Shown here: in pieces, positions 1 to 9,432 of the stretch
Layout: every line of letters begins with the position of its first letter
How positions within the stretch are numbered: position 1 is the first letter of the stretch
Assembly: GCA_017481945.1 (NCBI GenBank)
Contig: JAFUOJ010000020.1
Coordinates: 1 to 64,000 of the forward strand
Source of the DNA: Parabacteroides sp.
GTDB taxonomy: Bacteria > Bacteroidota > Bacteroidia > Bacteroidales > Tannerellaceae
Length of the DNA stretch: 64,000 nucleotides
Reading direction: 5' to 3'
Program-made: the position numbers and the translations under genes
Notes under the pieces: model-generated
Told to the model about the DNA's origin: nothing
Databases searched by the model: none
Seen by the model: only the letters and a program-made list of their open reading frames with translations

Positions 1-540
1 GCCGCTATCGATTGGGGTGGTGATACTTACTACCTGCAATTAAGTATGGACGTAGCCGGAGGTAGTAACTATCTGTTAGTATCAACAACACAGATGTTAC
101 CGGTTCCCTATGCGCTTTATGCGGCAAAGGCAGGAAGTGCGAAGACGGTAGAGAATGGAGGAAATAGTGGAGGAGAGGAAAGTTCAAGTGATATGCCTAA
201 GTTTGTAATAGTACCCGATGATGATACAACACATGCTGAGTTCTTTCACAGATTATTTACAGAAGGTAGAGCTAAATCAAGCAGTGGTACACTATATACA
301 ACTATAATTTTTCATTTTGTTTATTTAGATGGCATTAATCACGAATTAGATTATAGTTTTGAAGGGCTTCCTGAGACAGTCGAAGTATACCGAAAAGATA
401 CTCATTCTTCATTTATGGGGAAATATTGTAATATGACCATTTATGATATTCCGAGAGGAGAAACTAATGTAAAGTTCGTGATAAAGAATAAAGCAGGAGA
501 AGTTATACAGGAATATCCTTTTATATTAGAATGCGAATGA
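1..540 (+). CDS. C-terminal part of a surface/secreted protein (5' end outside window)
   Basis: The frame is open from base 1, so the gene starts upstream. The visible residues have the pattern 'TTQMLPVPYALYAAKAG' after an 'IDW...YYLQ..MD' stretch, which is typical of Bacteroidetes secreted fibre- or collagen-like proteins of unknown role. The final 110 residues are a small globular, probably beta-rich domain (FHFVYLDG, YNMTIYDIPRG-like text) that I do not recognise. It overlaps the next gene by four bases (ATGA), so the two are likely translated together. A surface location is inferred from the neighbour's sorting signal; the exact function is unknown. Confidence 0.7.
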   Translation, partial: AAIDWGGDTYYLQLSMDVAGGSNYLLVSTTQMLPVPYALYAAKAGSAKTVENGGNSGGEESSSDMPKFVIVPDDDTTHAEFFHRLFTEGRAKSSSGTLYTTIIFHFVYLDGINHELDYSFEGLPETVEVYRKDTHSSFMGKYCNMTIYDIPRGETNVKFVIKNKAGEVIQEYPFILECE

Positions 541-1583
541 AACACTATACTCTACTAACAATCCTTTCATGGTTTCTAATAACTCCCTTCCTTCAAGCCC
601 AGCAACTTGAAGGTTCTTTCTCCATTCAAGGAAAAGAGGAAGCTGAAGCCACAATGACATTAACAGCCATTGCCGGACAGCCTTTTGAGGGAACACAGGA
701 GGGGACAGCTCTGTCTTACGGCTTTATTGAAGTTGTTTCTACGAACCATGAAAGTGCTACGGTTACTGCCTTGCGCTTCCCACAGGAAAGCCTTGCATTG
801 AAAACCGGTGTGAGCCATACGCTCACAGCCGTCTTTAATCCGGAGGAGGTAGACAATCCTCTGTTGAACTGGTTCTCTTCCAATCCGAAAGTGGCTACCG
901 TTCAATCCGGTACACTCTCTGCGCTAAAAGCCGGAACAACAGTGATTACAGCTGTTTCCGCTTGTGGCATGTACTCTGCCCAGTGTCAAGTCACCGTCTC
1001 TGATCCCGAACCAGACCCAGAACCCGAGCCTGAGCCTGAGCCAACACCGGATCCAGAGCCGAAAGAACCAACGCTGGACCCAGAACCTGAACCGGATCCC
1101 GAACCAGACCCTATCTGGGTTACTGATGTGGAAATCACGCCTACAGAGGTAACACTTACAGTAGGAGAAACAGCGGTTCTCTCTGCCACTGTCTTCCCGA
1201 CAGACGCAGACAATCCGGCGGTTACTTGGTCAACTTCAGACGAAACGGTTGTAACTGTTCAGGAGGGTTTGATTACAGCCGTAATCAAAGTAACGACTGT
1301 AGACGGCAACTATACCGCCTCTTGCTTAGTTACTTTGGAGAAGGACGCAACCGGTATTGAGGGAATCAGTGCGGGCATAAAGGTATATCCGACTGTCACA
1401 ACTGATAATGTCAACATTGAGTTAGCAACTCCCAAGACTGTTTATCTCATAGATCTTTCGGGGAAAGTTCGTGCTATTGTTTCGTGTACTTCGGGTACCA
1501 ATGTTATCTCTTTGCATGCTTATCCTGCTGGAATCTACTTTATTCGTATAGATAAAGGAGTGACAAAAGTGGTAAAACGGTAA
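537..1583 (+). CDS. Secreted BIG2-domain protein with T9SS-type C-terminal sorting domain
   Basis: Signal peptide at residues 1-22 ending ...PFLQAQ. Two bacterial Ig-like group 2 domains follow (about residues 80-155 and 195-270; cores 'KVATVQSGTLSALKAGTT' and 'VTLTVGETAVLSATV'). They are separated by a Pro-Glu/Asp linker of PEPDPEP repeats at about 155-195. The last 75 residues (GIKVYPT...VYLIDLSGK...YPAGIYFIRI) form a Por-secretion-type C-terminal domain, which in this phylum sends proteins through the type 9 secretion system. The second BIG2 copy is a few residues shorter than usual. The ATG at 537 overlaps the previous stop; an ATG at 531 adds two residues. Role is adhesion or surface structure by inference. 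Confidence 0.8.
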   Translation: MKHYTLLTILSWFLITPFLQAQQLEGSFSIQGKEEAEATMTLTAIAGQPFEGTQEGTALSYGFIEVVSTNHESATVTALRFPQESLALKTGVSHTLTAVFNPEEVDNPLLNWFSSNPKVATVQSGTLSALKAGTTVITAVSACGMYSAQCQVTVSDPEPDPEPEPEPEPTPDPEPKEPTLDPEPEPDPEPDPIWVTDVEITPTEVTLTVGETAVLSATVFPTDADNPAVTWSTSDETVVTVQEGLITAVIKVTTVDGNYTASCLVTLEKDATGIEGISAGIKVYPTVTTDNVNIELATPKTVYLIDLSGKVRAIVSCTSGTNVISLHAYPAGIYFIRIDKGVTKVVKR

Positions 1584-1606
1584 GAGAAGCTTTTGGATTA
1601 TAAAAA

Positions 1607-1639
1607 GACGGTGGTCATTCTCTCTTGAATGTCACCGTC
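1607..1639. terminator. Bidirectional hairpin between convergent genes
   Basis: Arms GACGGTGGTCATTC and GAATGTCACCGTC pair with one bulge around a TCTCTT loop. It lies between the convergent ends of the BIG2 gene and maeB, where a shared terminator is expected. Confidence 0.6.
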
Positions 1640-1687
1640 CCCCTCGAATAAATTTAAAAGAAAAATAGTTAAGACTGGTATATCTTT

Positions 1688-3973
1688 TTATTCTCCTTTA
1701 TCAAGTTGTTCCTGAACAATTGCGTCTACGACTGCAACAGTTGTCAAATTGACAATATCGCGTGTAGAACTTTCAACGTCAGTAAAGTGAATCGGTTTAT
1801 TCAATCCCATTTGGATCGGGCCGATTGTTTCAGTGAAACCTAAAGTATCAAGTAACTTATAGGCACTGTTTGCTGAACTTAGATTCGGGAAAATTAATGT
1901 ATTTACGTCTTGTCCCTTTAACTTGTTAAACGGATACATTTCATCACGCAACTTTTTGTCCAAAGCAAAGTTTACTTGCATTTCACCGTCTACCATTAAA
2001 TCCGGATGATTCTTATGTAGGTATTCGATGGCGTCATGTACTTTCTGTGGACTTCCTTGTTTGTCAGAACCAAAGTTTGAGTAAGACAACATAGCCATAA
2101 CCGGTTCGTGAGCAAAGAATTTAACTGCGTGATTTGTTAATCGGGCAATATCAATTAAAACCTCTGTAGATGGATGACGATTAATTAATGTATCAGAGAT
2201 AAAGAAAGTTCCTTTCTTACAGGTTAGGATATTCATTGCTCCAAAATGTTTATATGGAGGACGAATACCAATGATTTGTTCCGCTAATTTTGTTACTTCT
2301 GAGTAACGGCTGTATACTCCGGTAACGAAAGCGTCAGCGTCTCCTGTTTCAACCATCATCATACCGAAGGCATTTCTACCAACCATTTTCTCGCAAGCCT
2401 CTGAATAAGTTACTCCCTCACGTGCTCTTTTTTCAGAAAGGATCTTAGCGTAACGATGGCGACGTTCTGTCTCCCGATCGTGACGTAAGTTTACGATTTC
2501 GATTCCTTCTAAGCTGAGATTCTCTTCTGCTGCGATTTTAGCTAAGCGTTCTTCATTTCCTAAAAGGATAGGGATACAGATTCCTTCAGCTTTGGCTTCG
2601 ACAGCAGCTTTCAACATATTGACATGGTTTGCTTCAGCAAATACGACACGTTTAGGATTGGCTTTTGCCATATCTGTAAATGAGCGGAGCAACTTATTGT
2701 CATATCCCATCATTTCACGTAGATGGTTAGCATAACCTTCCCAGTCTGTAATTGTTTTGCGGGCTACTCCTGATTTAATAGCTGCTTTTGCTACAGCACA
2801 AGAAACACGAGTCAATAAACGTGGATCCAGTGCCTTGGGTAATATATAATCACGACCAAAAGAGGTACGTTTAAGTTTGTATGCTGCATTTACTACATCA
2901 GGAACCGGTTCCTTAGCTAATTCAGCGATTGCATAAACAGCAGCAATTTTCATCTCTTCATTGATGGCTTTTGCGTGTGTATCCAAAGCTCCGCGGAAGA
3001 TGTAAGGGAATCCTAATACATTATTAATTTGGTTTGGATAGTCAGAACGGCCGGTAGCAAAGATGATGTCTTCACGTGAAGCCATTGCGTCTGCATAAGA
3101 TATTTCAGGATTAGGGTTCGCCAATGCGAATACAATTGGATTGTCATTCATGCTACGAACCATCTCTTGTGTTAATACATTTGCAACAGATAATCCTAAG
3201 AAAACATCCGCACCTACGACCGCTTCCTGTAATGTTTTGATGTTACGGTCTGTAGCAAAGAACTTCTTTGCTTCGTTTAGGTCTGTACGATGAGTAGAAA
3301 TAACTCCTTTACTGTCGCACATCACAATGTTTTCCTTCTTTGCACCTAATAGGATATATAGTTTAGTACAAGAGATAGAAGCTGCACCTGCACCGTTGAC
3401 TACAATCTTAACATCTTCAATCTTTTTCCCTGCCACTTCCAAAGCGTTTAGTAAACCTGCTCCGGAAATAATAGCTGTTCCATGCTGGTCGTCATGCATA
3501 ACAGGAATGTCTAATTCTTCTTTTAGACGAGATTCGATTTTGAAACATTCAGGAGCTTTGATGTCTTCCAGATTAATACCTCCGAAAGTAGGGGCAATCG
3601 CTTTAACTGTTTCGATGAATTTATCAGGATCTTTTTCATTTACTTCGATATCAAAAACGTCAATGCCTGCAAAGATTTTGAATAATAGACCTTTCCCTTC
3701 CATTACAGGTTTTCCGGCTAAAGGACCTATATCTCCTAAACCTAATACAGCTGTACCGTTTGAGATTACAGCGACTAAATTGCCTTTAGAAGTATATTTA
3801 TATGCATCAAGTGGTTGCTTTTCAATTTCGAGACAAGGTTCTGCTACACCAGGCGAATAGGCTAAGGACAAATCCGTTTGTGTACTGTAGGGCTTGGTGG
3901 GAATAACTTCTATCTTTCCCGGCTTGCCTTCCGCGTGATAACGAAGAGCTTCTTCTTTTGTAATTTTAGCCAT
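1688..3973 (-). CDS. maeB: NADP-dependent malic enzyme fused to phosphotransacetylase-like domain
   Basis: Oxidative decarboxylation of malate to pyruvate in the cytoplasm, giving NADPH. The 761-residue length matches MaeB (E. coli about 759). The N-terminal malic domain has 'SLAYSPGVAEPC' and 'GNLVAVISNGTAVLGLG', and the NAD(P) site has 'VVNGAGAASISC'. From about residue 430 a phosphate acetyl/butyryltransferase-like domain follows ('KRVVFAEANH', 'FVTGVYSRYSEV'), regulatory in known MaeB enzymes. The start is set at 3973 (MAKITKEEALRYH); the longer open frame to 4018 covers the promoter. A CAAAAGTA at 4018-4025 reads TACTTTTG on the minus strand, a good -7 box, giving a leader of about 40 bases. 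Confidence 0.93.
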   Translation of the reverse strand: MAKITKEEALRYHAEGKPGKIEVIPTKPYSTQTDLSLAYSPGVAEPCLEIEKQPLDAYKYTSKGNLVAVISNGTAVLGLGDIGPLAGKPVMEGKGLLFKIFAGIDVFDIEVNEKDPDKFIETVKAIAPTFGGINLEDIKAPECFKIESRLKEELDIPVMHDDQHGTAIISGAGLLNALEVAGKKIEDVKIVVNGAGAASISCTKLYILLGAKKENIVMCDSKGVISTHRTDLNEAKKFFATDRNIKTLQEAVVGADVFLGLSVANVLTQEMVRSMNDNPIVFALANPNPEISYADAMASREDIIFATGRSDYPNQINNVLGFPYIFRGALDTHAKAINEEMKIAAVYAIAELAKEPVPDVVNAAYKLKRTSFGRDYILPKALDPRLLTRVSCAVAKAAIKSGVARKTITDWEGYANHLREMMGYDNKLLRSFTDMAKANPKRVVFAEANHVNMLKAAVEAKAEGICIPILLGNEERLAKIAAEENLSLEGIEIVNLRHDRETERRHRYAKILSEKRAREGVTYSEACEKMVGRNAFGMMMVETGDADAFVTGVYSRYSEVTKLAEQIIGIRPPYKHFGAMNILTCKKGTFFISDTLINRHPSTEVLIDIARLTNHAVKFFAHEPVMAMLSYSNFGSDKQGSPQKVHDAIEYLHKNHPDLMVDGEMQVNFALDKKLRDEMYPFNKLKGQDVNTLIFPNLSSANSAYKLLDTLGFTETIGPIQMGLNKPIHFTDVESSTRDIVNLTTVAVVDAIVQEQLDKGE

Positions 3974-4017
3974 AACTATATATTTTATAATGTTATTTCT
4001 CCATTGAAAATCGGGCA

Positions 4018-4025
4018 CAAAAGTA
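4018..4025 (-). promoter_or_regulatory. -7 box of maeB promoter
   Basis: The minus strand reads TACTTTTG, an exact TAnnTTTG Bacteroidetes -7 element about 45 bases before the maeB ATG. No strong -33 TTTG is visible. Confidence 0.55.
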
Positions 4026-4084
4026 GTAAATTATTATGAAATAGCTGTCTGGCTCTAATGTTTAGTTGAGTTAAAAAAGAATGG

Positions 4085-4115
4085 TTGTAGATATAGATGA
4101 CTTTTTATATCTTTG
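4085..4115 (+). promoter_or_regulatory. Bacteroidetes-type promoter for the His-rich protein/TonB receptor pair
   Basis: TTGT at 4085-4088, 19 bases, then TATCTTTG at 4108-4115. This is a full-spacing match to the housekeeping sigma consensus, 28 bases before the ATG at 4144. Confidence 0.7.
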
Positions 4116-4143
4116 CGCCTTTGATTTTTAAATAGATAAGTAC

Positions 4144-4500
4144 GTGAAAGAGACAATCGTGAAATATATTAAATGGATACTGCCCATATTGTTTGTGGTA
4201 TATTACAGCAGTGTCTCTTTGTATACTCACGTACATATCAAAGATGGTGTAACGATTGTACATTCTCACCCTTTTAAGAATACCGAGGACGGAACTGTAC
4301 ATCAACATGCCTCACTTTCTGAAATCCAATTGTATCATGGACTATCTTCTGTACAGGTAGAGGATGGAGCTATTCACGCACTACAATTGAACTTCCATGC
4401 AATTCTAATTTATGATATAACAGAAAATCCGGTTTGCCCGGTTTATTTAGACTCAGTTCTCGGGGAATTGTCTCTTCGTGCCCCGCCGTTTCTTTCTTAA
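4144..4500 (+). CDS. Small membrane-anchored histidine-rich protein
   Basis: 118 residues. One hydrophobic helix at about residues 9-28 (WILPILFVVYYSSVSLY) is followed by a His-rich stretch (HVHIKDG, VHSHPF, VHQHA) that could bind metal. No family is recognised. It sits 110 bases upstream of a TonB-dependent receptor and has its own good promoter, so a role in uptake or sensing of a metal or metal complex together with that receptor is a reasonable inference, not shown by the sequence. Confidence 0.65.
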   Translation: MKETIVKYIKWILPILFVVYYSSVSLYTHVHIKDGVTIVHSHPFKNTEDGTVHQHASLSEIQLYHGLSSVQVEDGAIHALQLNFHAILIYDITENPVCPVYLDSVLGELSLRAPPFLS

Positions 4501-4609
4501 CATATAGCATTTATCTCTTGTGTCGAATGACATAAGGAGTTGATTACTATGGAAAAGAGTATGTTTTTCAGTGAAAGAAAGAACAAATAATTATTTGAAA
4601 GAAACTTGA

Positions 4610-6910
4610 ATGAACAAACTTGTAACGTTAATGATATGCCTAAGCTGTGCCCTTTTTTCAGCTTGGGCAGAGGGTTATCCGACTCTAAATTCGTCGGATG
4701 CTAATATTGTGGGTCATGTGATAGAGAAGGGAACACATGAACATTTGGCCGGAATTACTATCTTTTTAAAAGGTACAACCATTGGTACAACGACTGATGA
4801 TACCGGTCATTATTATTTAAAGAACCTACCGGAAGGGCAGTTTACGGTAGTAATGAAAGCGTTGGGCTTTAAAACAGTTGAGAAAACAGTTACTTTGAAA
4901 AAAGGAAAAACTGTAGAGGTTAATTTCGACGCCGAAGAGGAAAGCATGTCATTGGATGACGTCGTTGTTTCGGCTAATCGTAATGAAACCACTCGCCGTT
5001 TGGCTCCTTCTTTGGTGAATGTACTGGACTCAAAGATGTTTGAAACTGCACATACAACGACTTTGGCAGATGGCTTAAACTTCCAGCCAGGTGTGCGTGT
5101 TGAGAACAATTGTCAGAATTGTGGTTTCCAACAAGTGCGTATCAATGGCTTGGATGGTCCTTATACGCAGATTCTAATGGACAGTCGTCCTATCTTTAGT
5201 GCTTTGACTGGTGTATATGGTATTGAGCAGATTCCGGCGAACATGATTGAACGTGTAGAAGTCGTTCGTGGAGGAGGTTCTGCTCTGTTCGGCTCTTCTG
5301 CGGTAGCCGGTACGATTAATATCATTACCAAAGAGCCGTTGAAAAATTCAGCACAGATTGCTCATTCTCTGACCATGATAGGAGGAAGTCGTCCGGATAA
5401 TAATACGACCTTTAATGCCTCTTTGGTAACTGATGACCATAAAGCCGGTATTTATGTTTTTGGACAAAATCGTCATCGTGCTTCATACGACCATGATGGG
5501 GACGGCTTTACTGAGATGGGAAAGATTGATGCAAAGACTATCGGATTCCGTTCTTACATTAAGACCAGCAACTATTCTAAATTAACTTTTGAATATCACA
5601 ATATATCAGAGTTCCGTCGTGGTGGTAACCTCCTATGTTTACCCCCTCATGAAACCGATATTACGGAACAAACTGACCATGTTATTAACGGAGGAGGTCT
5701 GAAGTTTGACCTATTCTCTAAGGACTATAAACATCGGTTGAATGTTTATACCTCCGCTCAGCATACCAAGCGCAAGAGCTATTATGGTGCCGGTTTTGAC
5801 CCGAATGCTTACGGAAATACGACCGGATTGACTTATGTAGGTGGAGCTCAGTACTCTTATTCATGGGATAAATGTCTGTTTATGCCAGCTGAGTTTACCG
5901 GAGGAGCCGAATACAATTATGACGATTTACAGGATAAAATGTTAGGGTATAATCGTACGATTGAACAGACAGTCCATATCGGAAGTGCCTTTTTACAGAA
6001 CGAATGGAAGAATAAGTATTGGGGATTTTTGATTGGTGGTCGTTTTGACAAACATAATTTGATTGATCATGTGATTTTTAGTCCGCGTGCAAATCTACGA
6101 TATAATCCGTCGGAAGACATTAATTTCCGCCTATCTTATTCCAGCGGTTTCCGTGCTCCACAAGCATTTGATGAAGACTTACATATAACAGCTGTTGGAG
6201 GTGATGTTGCTTTGATCCAGTTAGATCCGGATTTGAAAGAGGAAAAATCACAGAGTTTAAGTGCTTCTGTTGACTTTTATCACCGTTGGGGACCGGTTCA
6301 ATTCAATTTCTTGGCAGAAGGTTTTTACAATGACTTGCGCAATGTCTTCGTTTTGGAACAAATGGGACGTGATGAGGGAGGAAACTTATTGTTGGAACGT
6401 CGTAATGGAGAAGGCGCTCGCGTGATGGGTATTAATATGGAAGCAAAAGCTGCATATTCTTGGATGCAGATTCAAGCCGGTGCAACTTTGCAGCGTAGCC
6501 GTTATAAAGAACCGGAAAAATGGAGTGAAAACGAAGCTGTGGCTCCTCAGAAAAAAATGTTCCGATCTCCGGACTTCTATGGTTATTTTACGGCTTCTTT
6601 AACACCGATTAAACCATTGAATATCTCCTTGACAGGTACCTATACAGGAAGTATGTTAATGCAACACTTCGCCGGTTATATCCCGGAAGATCGTGAAGAA
6701 GAGACTCCAAGCTTCTTCGATATGACCCTAAAGGCAGCGTATGATTTCAAACTATACAAATCGGTGACTTTACAAGTGAATGCAGGTGTACAAAACATCT
6801 TCGACGCTTATCAAGACGATTTTGACCAAGGTCCGAATCGTGACGCCGGATATATTTATGGTCCGGGAGTACCCAGAAGTTTCTTTGTCGGATGTAAGAT
6901 TAGTTATTAA
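4610..6910 (+). CDS. TonB-dependent outer-membrane receptor with N-terminal carboxypeptidase-regulatory-like domain
   Basis: 766 residues. Signal peptide ends ...FSAWA (about 20). A carboxypeptidase-D regulatory-like domain covers about 30-115 (IVGHVIEKGTHEHLAGITI). The plug domain follows, with 'LADGLNFQPGVRVENNC' and 'MIERVEVVRGGGSALFGSSAV', then a beta-barrel ending in ...SFFVGCKISY with the usual C-terminal aromatic. It is shorter than SusC proteins and lacks a SusD partner, so it belongs to the ordinary siderophore/haem/cobalamin-type receptors. The His-rich neighbour favours a metal or metal-chelate substrate. The plug carries a CQNC cysteine pair near residue 165, known in some receptors of this phylum. 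Confidence 0.88.
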   Translation: MNKLVTLMICLSCALFSAWAEGYPTLNSSDANIVGHVIEKGTHEHLAGITIFLKGTTIGTTTDDTGHYYLKNLPEGQFTVVMKALGFKTVEKTVTLKKGKTVEVNFDAEEESMSLDDVVVSANRNETTRRLAPSLVNVLDSKMFETAHTTTLADGLNFQPGVRVENNCQNCGFQQVRINGLDGPYTQILMDSRPIFSALTGVYGIEQIPANMIERVEVVRGGGSALFGSSAVAGTINIITKEPLKNSAQIAHSLTMIGGSRPDNNTTFNASLVTDDHKAGIYVFGQNRHRASYDHDGDGFTEMGKIDAKTIGFRSYIKTSNYSKLTFEYHNISEFRRGGNLLCLPPHETDITEQTDHVINGGGLKFDLFSKDYKHRLNVYTSAQHTKRKSYYGAGFDPNAYGNTTGLTYVGGAQYSYSWDKCLFMPAEFTGGAEYNYDDLQDKMLGYNRTIEQTVHIGSAFLQNEWKNKYWGFLIGGRFDKHNLIDHVIFSPRANLRYNPSEDINFRLSYSSGFRAPQAFDEDLHITAVGGDVALIQLDPDLKEEKSQSLSASVDFYHRWGPVQFNFLAEGFYNDLRNVFVLEQMGRDEGGNLLLERRNGEGARVMGINMEAKAAYSWMQIQAGATLQRSRYKEPEKWSENEAVAPQKKMFRSPDFYGYFTASLTPIKPLNISLTGTYTGSMLMQHFAGYIPEDREEETPSFFDMTLKAAYDFKLYKSVTLQVNAGVQNIFDAYQDDFDQGPNRDAGYIYGPGVPRSFFVGCKISY

Positions 6911-6932
6911 AAAATGAATTTATAATGTATTG

Positions 6933-6975
6933 AAAAAAAGTCCAGACTTTTTCAAAGAAAAGTCTGGACTTTTTT
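6933..6975 (+). terminator. Strong intrinsic terminator after TonB receptor
   Basis: AAAGTCCAGACTTTT and AAAAGTCTGGACTTT pair around a short loop and are followed by a T run. The arms also work on the minus strand, where engB ends. A further copy of the phrase GTTTAGACTTTTT occurs twice at about 6983-7015. Confidence 0.85.
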
Positions 6976-7017
6976 GTAAAAATGTTTAGACTTTTTAGAG
7001 AAAAAGTTTAGACTTTT

Positions 7018-7617
7018 TTATTGGAGTGATTTATTGATGTCTTCAATGTAAGTAAGGATCTCGTCTCGACCTTCTTTTTTCTCTGAAGAGGAGAATAGGA
7101 TAGGGGGAAGTTCTTCCCACGCCTCTAATAGTTTTGTTTGATAGACTTTGAGATTTTCTTGTAGGCGACCTTTACTGATTTTGTCAATCTTTGTGAAGAT
7201 AATTGAGAACGGAACTCCGTTTTCTCCTAACCATTCCATAAATTCTAAATCTATCTTTTGCGGCTCATGACGGCAATCTATTAGAACGAAAAGACAGGTA
7301 AGTTGTTCGCGTTCTAAGATGTAATTTTCGATGATTCGTTGGATATTTTCGCGTCCTTCTTTGCCTCGCTGAGCATAACCATAACCAGGAAGATCGACCA
7401 AATACCATTCTCCATTAATGATAAAATGGTTGATAAGCATGGTTTTACCTGGCTTCTGGGAGGTAAGTGCCAATCCTTTTTTATTGGTAAGCATATTGAT
7501 AAGAGAGGATTTGCCAACGTTACTGCGTCCGATGAAGGCATATTCCGGTAAATTTCCGGCAGGACATTTCTTTACATTCGTATTGCTAATAACAAATTCT
7601 GCACTTTTAATTTCCAT
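7018..7617 (-). CDS. engB: Ribosome biogenesis GTPase EngB/YsxC
   Basis: 199 residues, the normal length of this single-domain GTPase, which helps assemble the large ribosomal subunit. G1 loop GRSNVGKSS at about residues 30-38, G3 DLPGYGYA, G4 TKIDK, and G5 'FSSSEKKEG'. Cytoplasmic. It stands alone between a terminator and the symporter gene. TATCTTTA upstream on the minus strand is an imperfect -7 box. Confidence 0.95.
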   Translation of the reverse strand: MEIKSAEFVISNTNVKKCPAGNLPEYAFIGRSNVGKSSLINMLTNKKGLALTSQKPGKTMLINHFIINGEWYLVDLPGYGYAQRGKEGRENIQRIIENYILEREQLTCLFVLIDCRHEPQKIDLEFMEWLGENGVPFSIIFTKIDKISKGRLQENLKVYQTKLLEAWEELPPILFSSSEKKEGRDEILTYIEDINKSLQ

Positions 7618-7694
7618 TTTATAGTTGTGTTTATTGATTTATACTGTTACTTATCCGTTGATTTTCGGGATAAAGATAGTAAAAATAAAGAATC

Positions 7695-9155
7695 TTACAA
7701 TTGGACTTTTGCCTTGTGGATAGACGCTAACCATAATCCGAAGAAGGTAATACTTCCGTTTAACATCAGCATTTCATAGCCAAAAACATATCCGGTGTAC
7801 TGTTTTGTCAAATGATCTATCGTGAAACAAATCAGAGGAGATAGTAGACAAATGTAGGGAACATACTTATCTCTGGGTCTCTTTTGGGTAAATAAACCAA
7901 AGAGGAAAAGCCCTAATAAAGGTCCGTAGGTATAGGAAGCAATCATGTAAATGGCGTCGATGACACTCCGATTATTTACTGCTTTAAAGACAAGTATAAT
8001 GAGAGCGAATAGGGCAGAGATAAGTAAATGAACTGCTAAACGGGTACGTTTTGCCTGCTCTGCTTTCTCCTTTTCGATACCTAAAATATCAATACAGAAA
8101 GAGGTTGTCAGGGCTGTCAGTGCTGAATCTGCACTACTAAATGCTGCCGCAATGATTCCTATTGTAAAGAATATCAGAATAGAATGTCCCAAAATACCGG
8201 AGGTACAGAACATAGGAAGTATATCATCGTTCAGTGCTGGCAGCTCAATATGTTGCTGATAAGCCAGTGTCAGTAGGAGAACACCGAGTGAAAGAAAAAG
8301 AAAATTCACCGGAGTAAAGGCGAAACCATAGGCGTACATATTTTTTTGTGCGTCTTTTAGACTTTTACAAGAGAGATTCTTTTGCATCATATCTTGGTCG
8401 AGTCCGGTCATGACAATGGTAATAAAGATACCGCTAAAGAACTGTTTGACGAAATGTTGCGGACTATTCCAATCGTCAAACTCAAAGATTCGGAAGTGTG
8501 GACTGCTGTGTATGGTTTGTATCATATTACCGAAATCCAACCCCATTTTGTCTTTTACCTGCCAAATAATTACAACCAGCATGGCGATTAAGCATAGAGT
8601 CTGAAGCGTATCAGTCCAAATAATCGTTTTGATACCACTCCGATAAGTATATAACCATACTAAGAAAATACTGATGATTACGGTGATAAAGAAAGGAATG
8701 TTCCACGTATTGAAAACGTAATGTTGTAAAATAAGTACTACCAAGTAGAGACGTGCTGCTGCTCCTACTATCTTTGATAGCAGGAAAAATGAGGCTCCTG
8801 TTTTGTAACTGTGGGGACCTATTCGATCCCTCAGGTAGGAATAAATTGTTGTTAGTTGTAACTTATAATATAAAGGTAGGAGAATCTTTGCAATTAAGAT
8901 GTAACCAACAAAGAACCCTAATACTGTTTGCATATAGGTCATATCGATACTTCGTACCATTCCTGGGACGGAAATAAAGGTGACACCTGATAAAGACGCT
9001 CCGACCATACCGATAGAAACGATATACCAAGGCGATTTTCTATTTCCTAAAAAGAAAGCTTCATTATTCGAACTCTTTCTGCCCGTAATCCAAGCGATTA
9101 GCAATAGGATACCAAAGTAGGCGGCTATGATGAAAAGGATAATATAGCTGTTCAT
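7695..9155 (-). CDS. Sodium/solute symporter (SSS/SLC5 family)
   Basis: 486 residues with about 13 hydrophobic helices beginning MNSYIILFIIAAYFGILLLIAWITGR. Hallmarks include 'GASLSGVTFISVPG' in the first core helices and the SSS signature region 'IGIIAAAFSSADSALTALTTSFCIDIL'. It imports an organic solute with sodium across the inner membrane; the sequence does not tell the substrate. A TATATTTG -7 box lies just upstream on the minus strand. Confidence 0.9.
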   Translation of the reverse strand: MNSYIILFIIAAYFGILLLIAWITGRKSSNNEAFFLGNRKSPWYIVSIGMVGASLSGVTFISVPGMVRSIDMTYMQTVLGFFVGYILIAKILLPLYYKLQLTTIYSYLRDRIGPHSYKTGASFFLLSKIVGAAARLYLVVLILQHYVFNTWNIPFFITVIISIFLVWLYTYRSGIKTIIWTDTLQTLCLIAMLVVIIWQVKDKMGLDFGNMIQTIHSSPHFRIFEFDDWNSPQHFVKQFFSGIFITIVMTGLDQDMMQKNLSCKSLKDAQKNMYAYGFAFTPVNFLFLSLGVLLLTLAYQQHIELPALNDDILPMFCTSGILGHSILIFFTIGIIAAAFSSADSALTALTTSFCIDILGIEKEKAEQAKRTRLAVHLLISALFALIILVFKAVNNRSVIDAIYMIASYTYGPLLGLFLFGLFTQKRPRDKYVPYICLLSPLICFTIDHLTKQYTGYVFGYEMLMLNGSITFFGLWLASIHKAKVQL

Positions 9156-9177
9156 GTTTCTTTTGTTAGTTTTGGGA

Positions 9178-9185
9178 CAAATATA
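9178..9185 (-). promoter_or_regulatory. -7 box of the SSS symporter promoter
   Basis: The minus strand reads TATATTTG, an exact TAnnTTTG element about 23 bases before the symporter ATG. Confidence 0.6.
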
Positions 9186-9292
9186 CGGGATTTATTTAGG
9201 ATTTAAAACCGGTTGTGAGGAGAGGTGTTTAGGGGGGTATCGGGGTCTTCCTTTATTCCGAATAAAAAAAATTATTTTTTCTCTCTATTTTT

Positions 9293-9430
9293 TTGTGTAT
9301 GTAATAGTTTTTTTGTTCCTTTGTGCCAGCTGGAGCTCGTGAGAGTCAAGGCGACCGGTTCATAGGGCCGGAGACAAATAGGTAAACACAATTAAGAAAA
9401 GGGCGCGGTCGCAAGATTTGCGCCCTTTTT
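9293..9430 (+). ncRNA. Candidate small RNA with its own promoter and terminator
   Basis: TTGT (9293-9296), 19 bases, TTCCTTTG (9316-9323) resembles a promoter, so transcription would start near 9330. A perfect GGGCGC/GCGCCC hairpin (9401-9425) with flanking A and T runs ends it near 9430, giving about 100 nt. There is no open reading frame. Inside, GCGACCG at 9351-9357 is complementary to CGGTCGC at 9406-9412 within the terminator, so two alternative folds exist. CCGG at 9355 can also pair with CCGG at 9368. I cannot assign a known family (it does not look like SRP RNA, tmRNA or RNase P RNA). Confidence 0.5.
9397..9430. terminator. Terminator shared by the candidate RNA and the SpoIID-like gene
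   Basis: AAAAGGGCGC ... GCGCCCTTTTT. It is symmetrical, so it can also stop the minus-strand gene that ends at 9433. Confidence 0.75.
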
Positions 9431-9432
9431 GA

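Noticed and set aside
986-1213. Ser/Gly-repeat minus-strand open frame
   Set aside because: It is the reverse reading of the PEPDP linker of the BIG2 protein.
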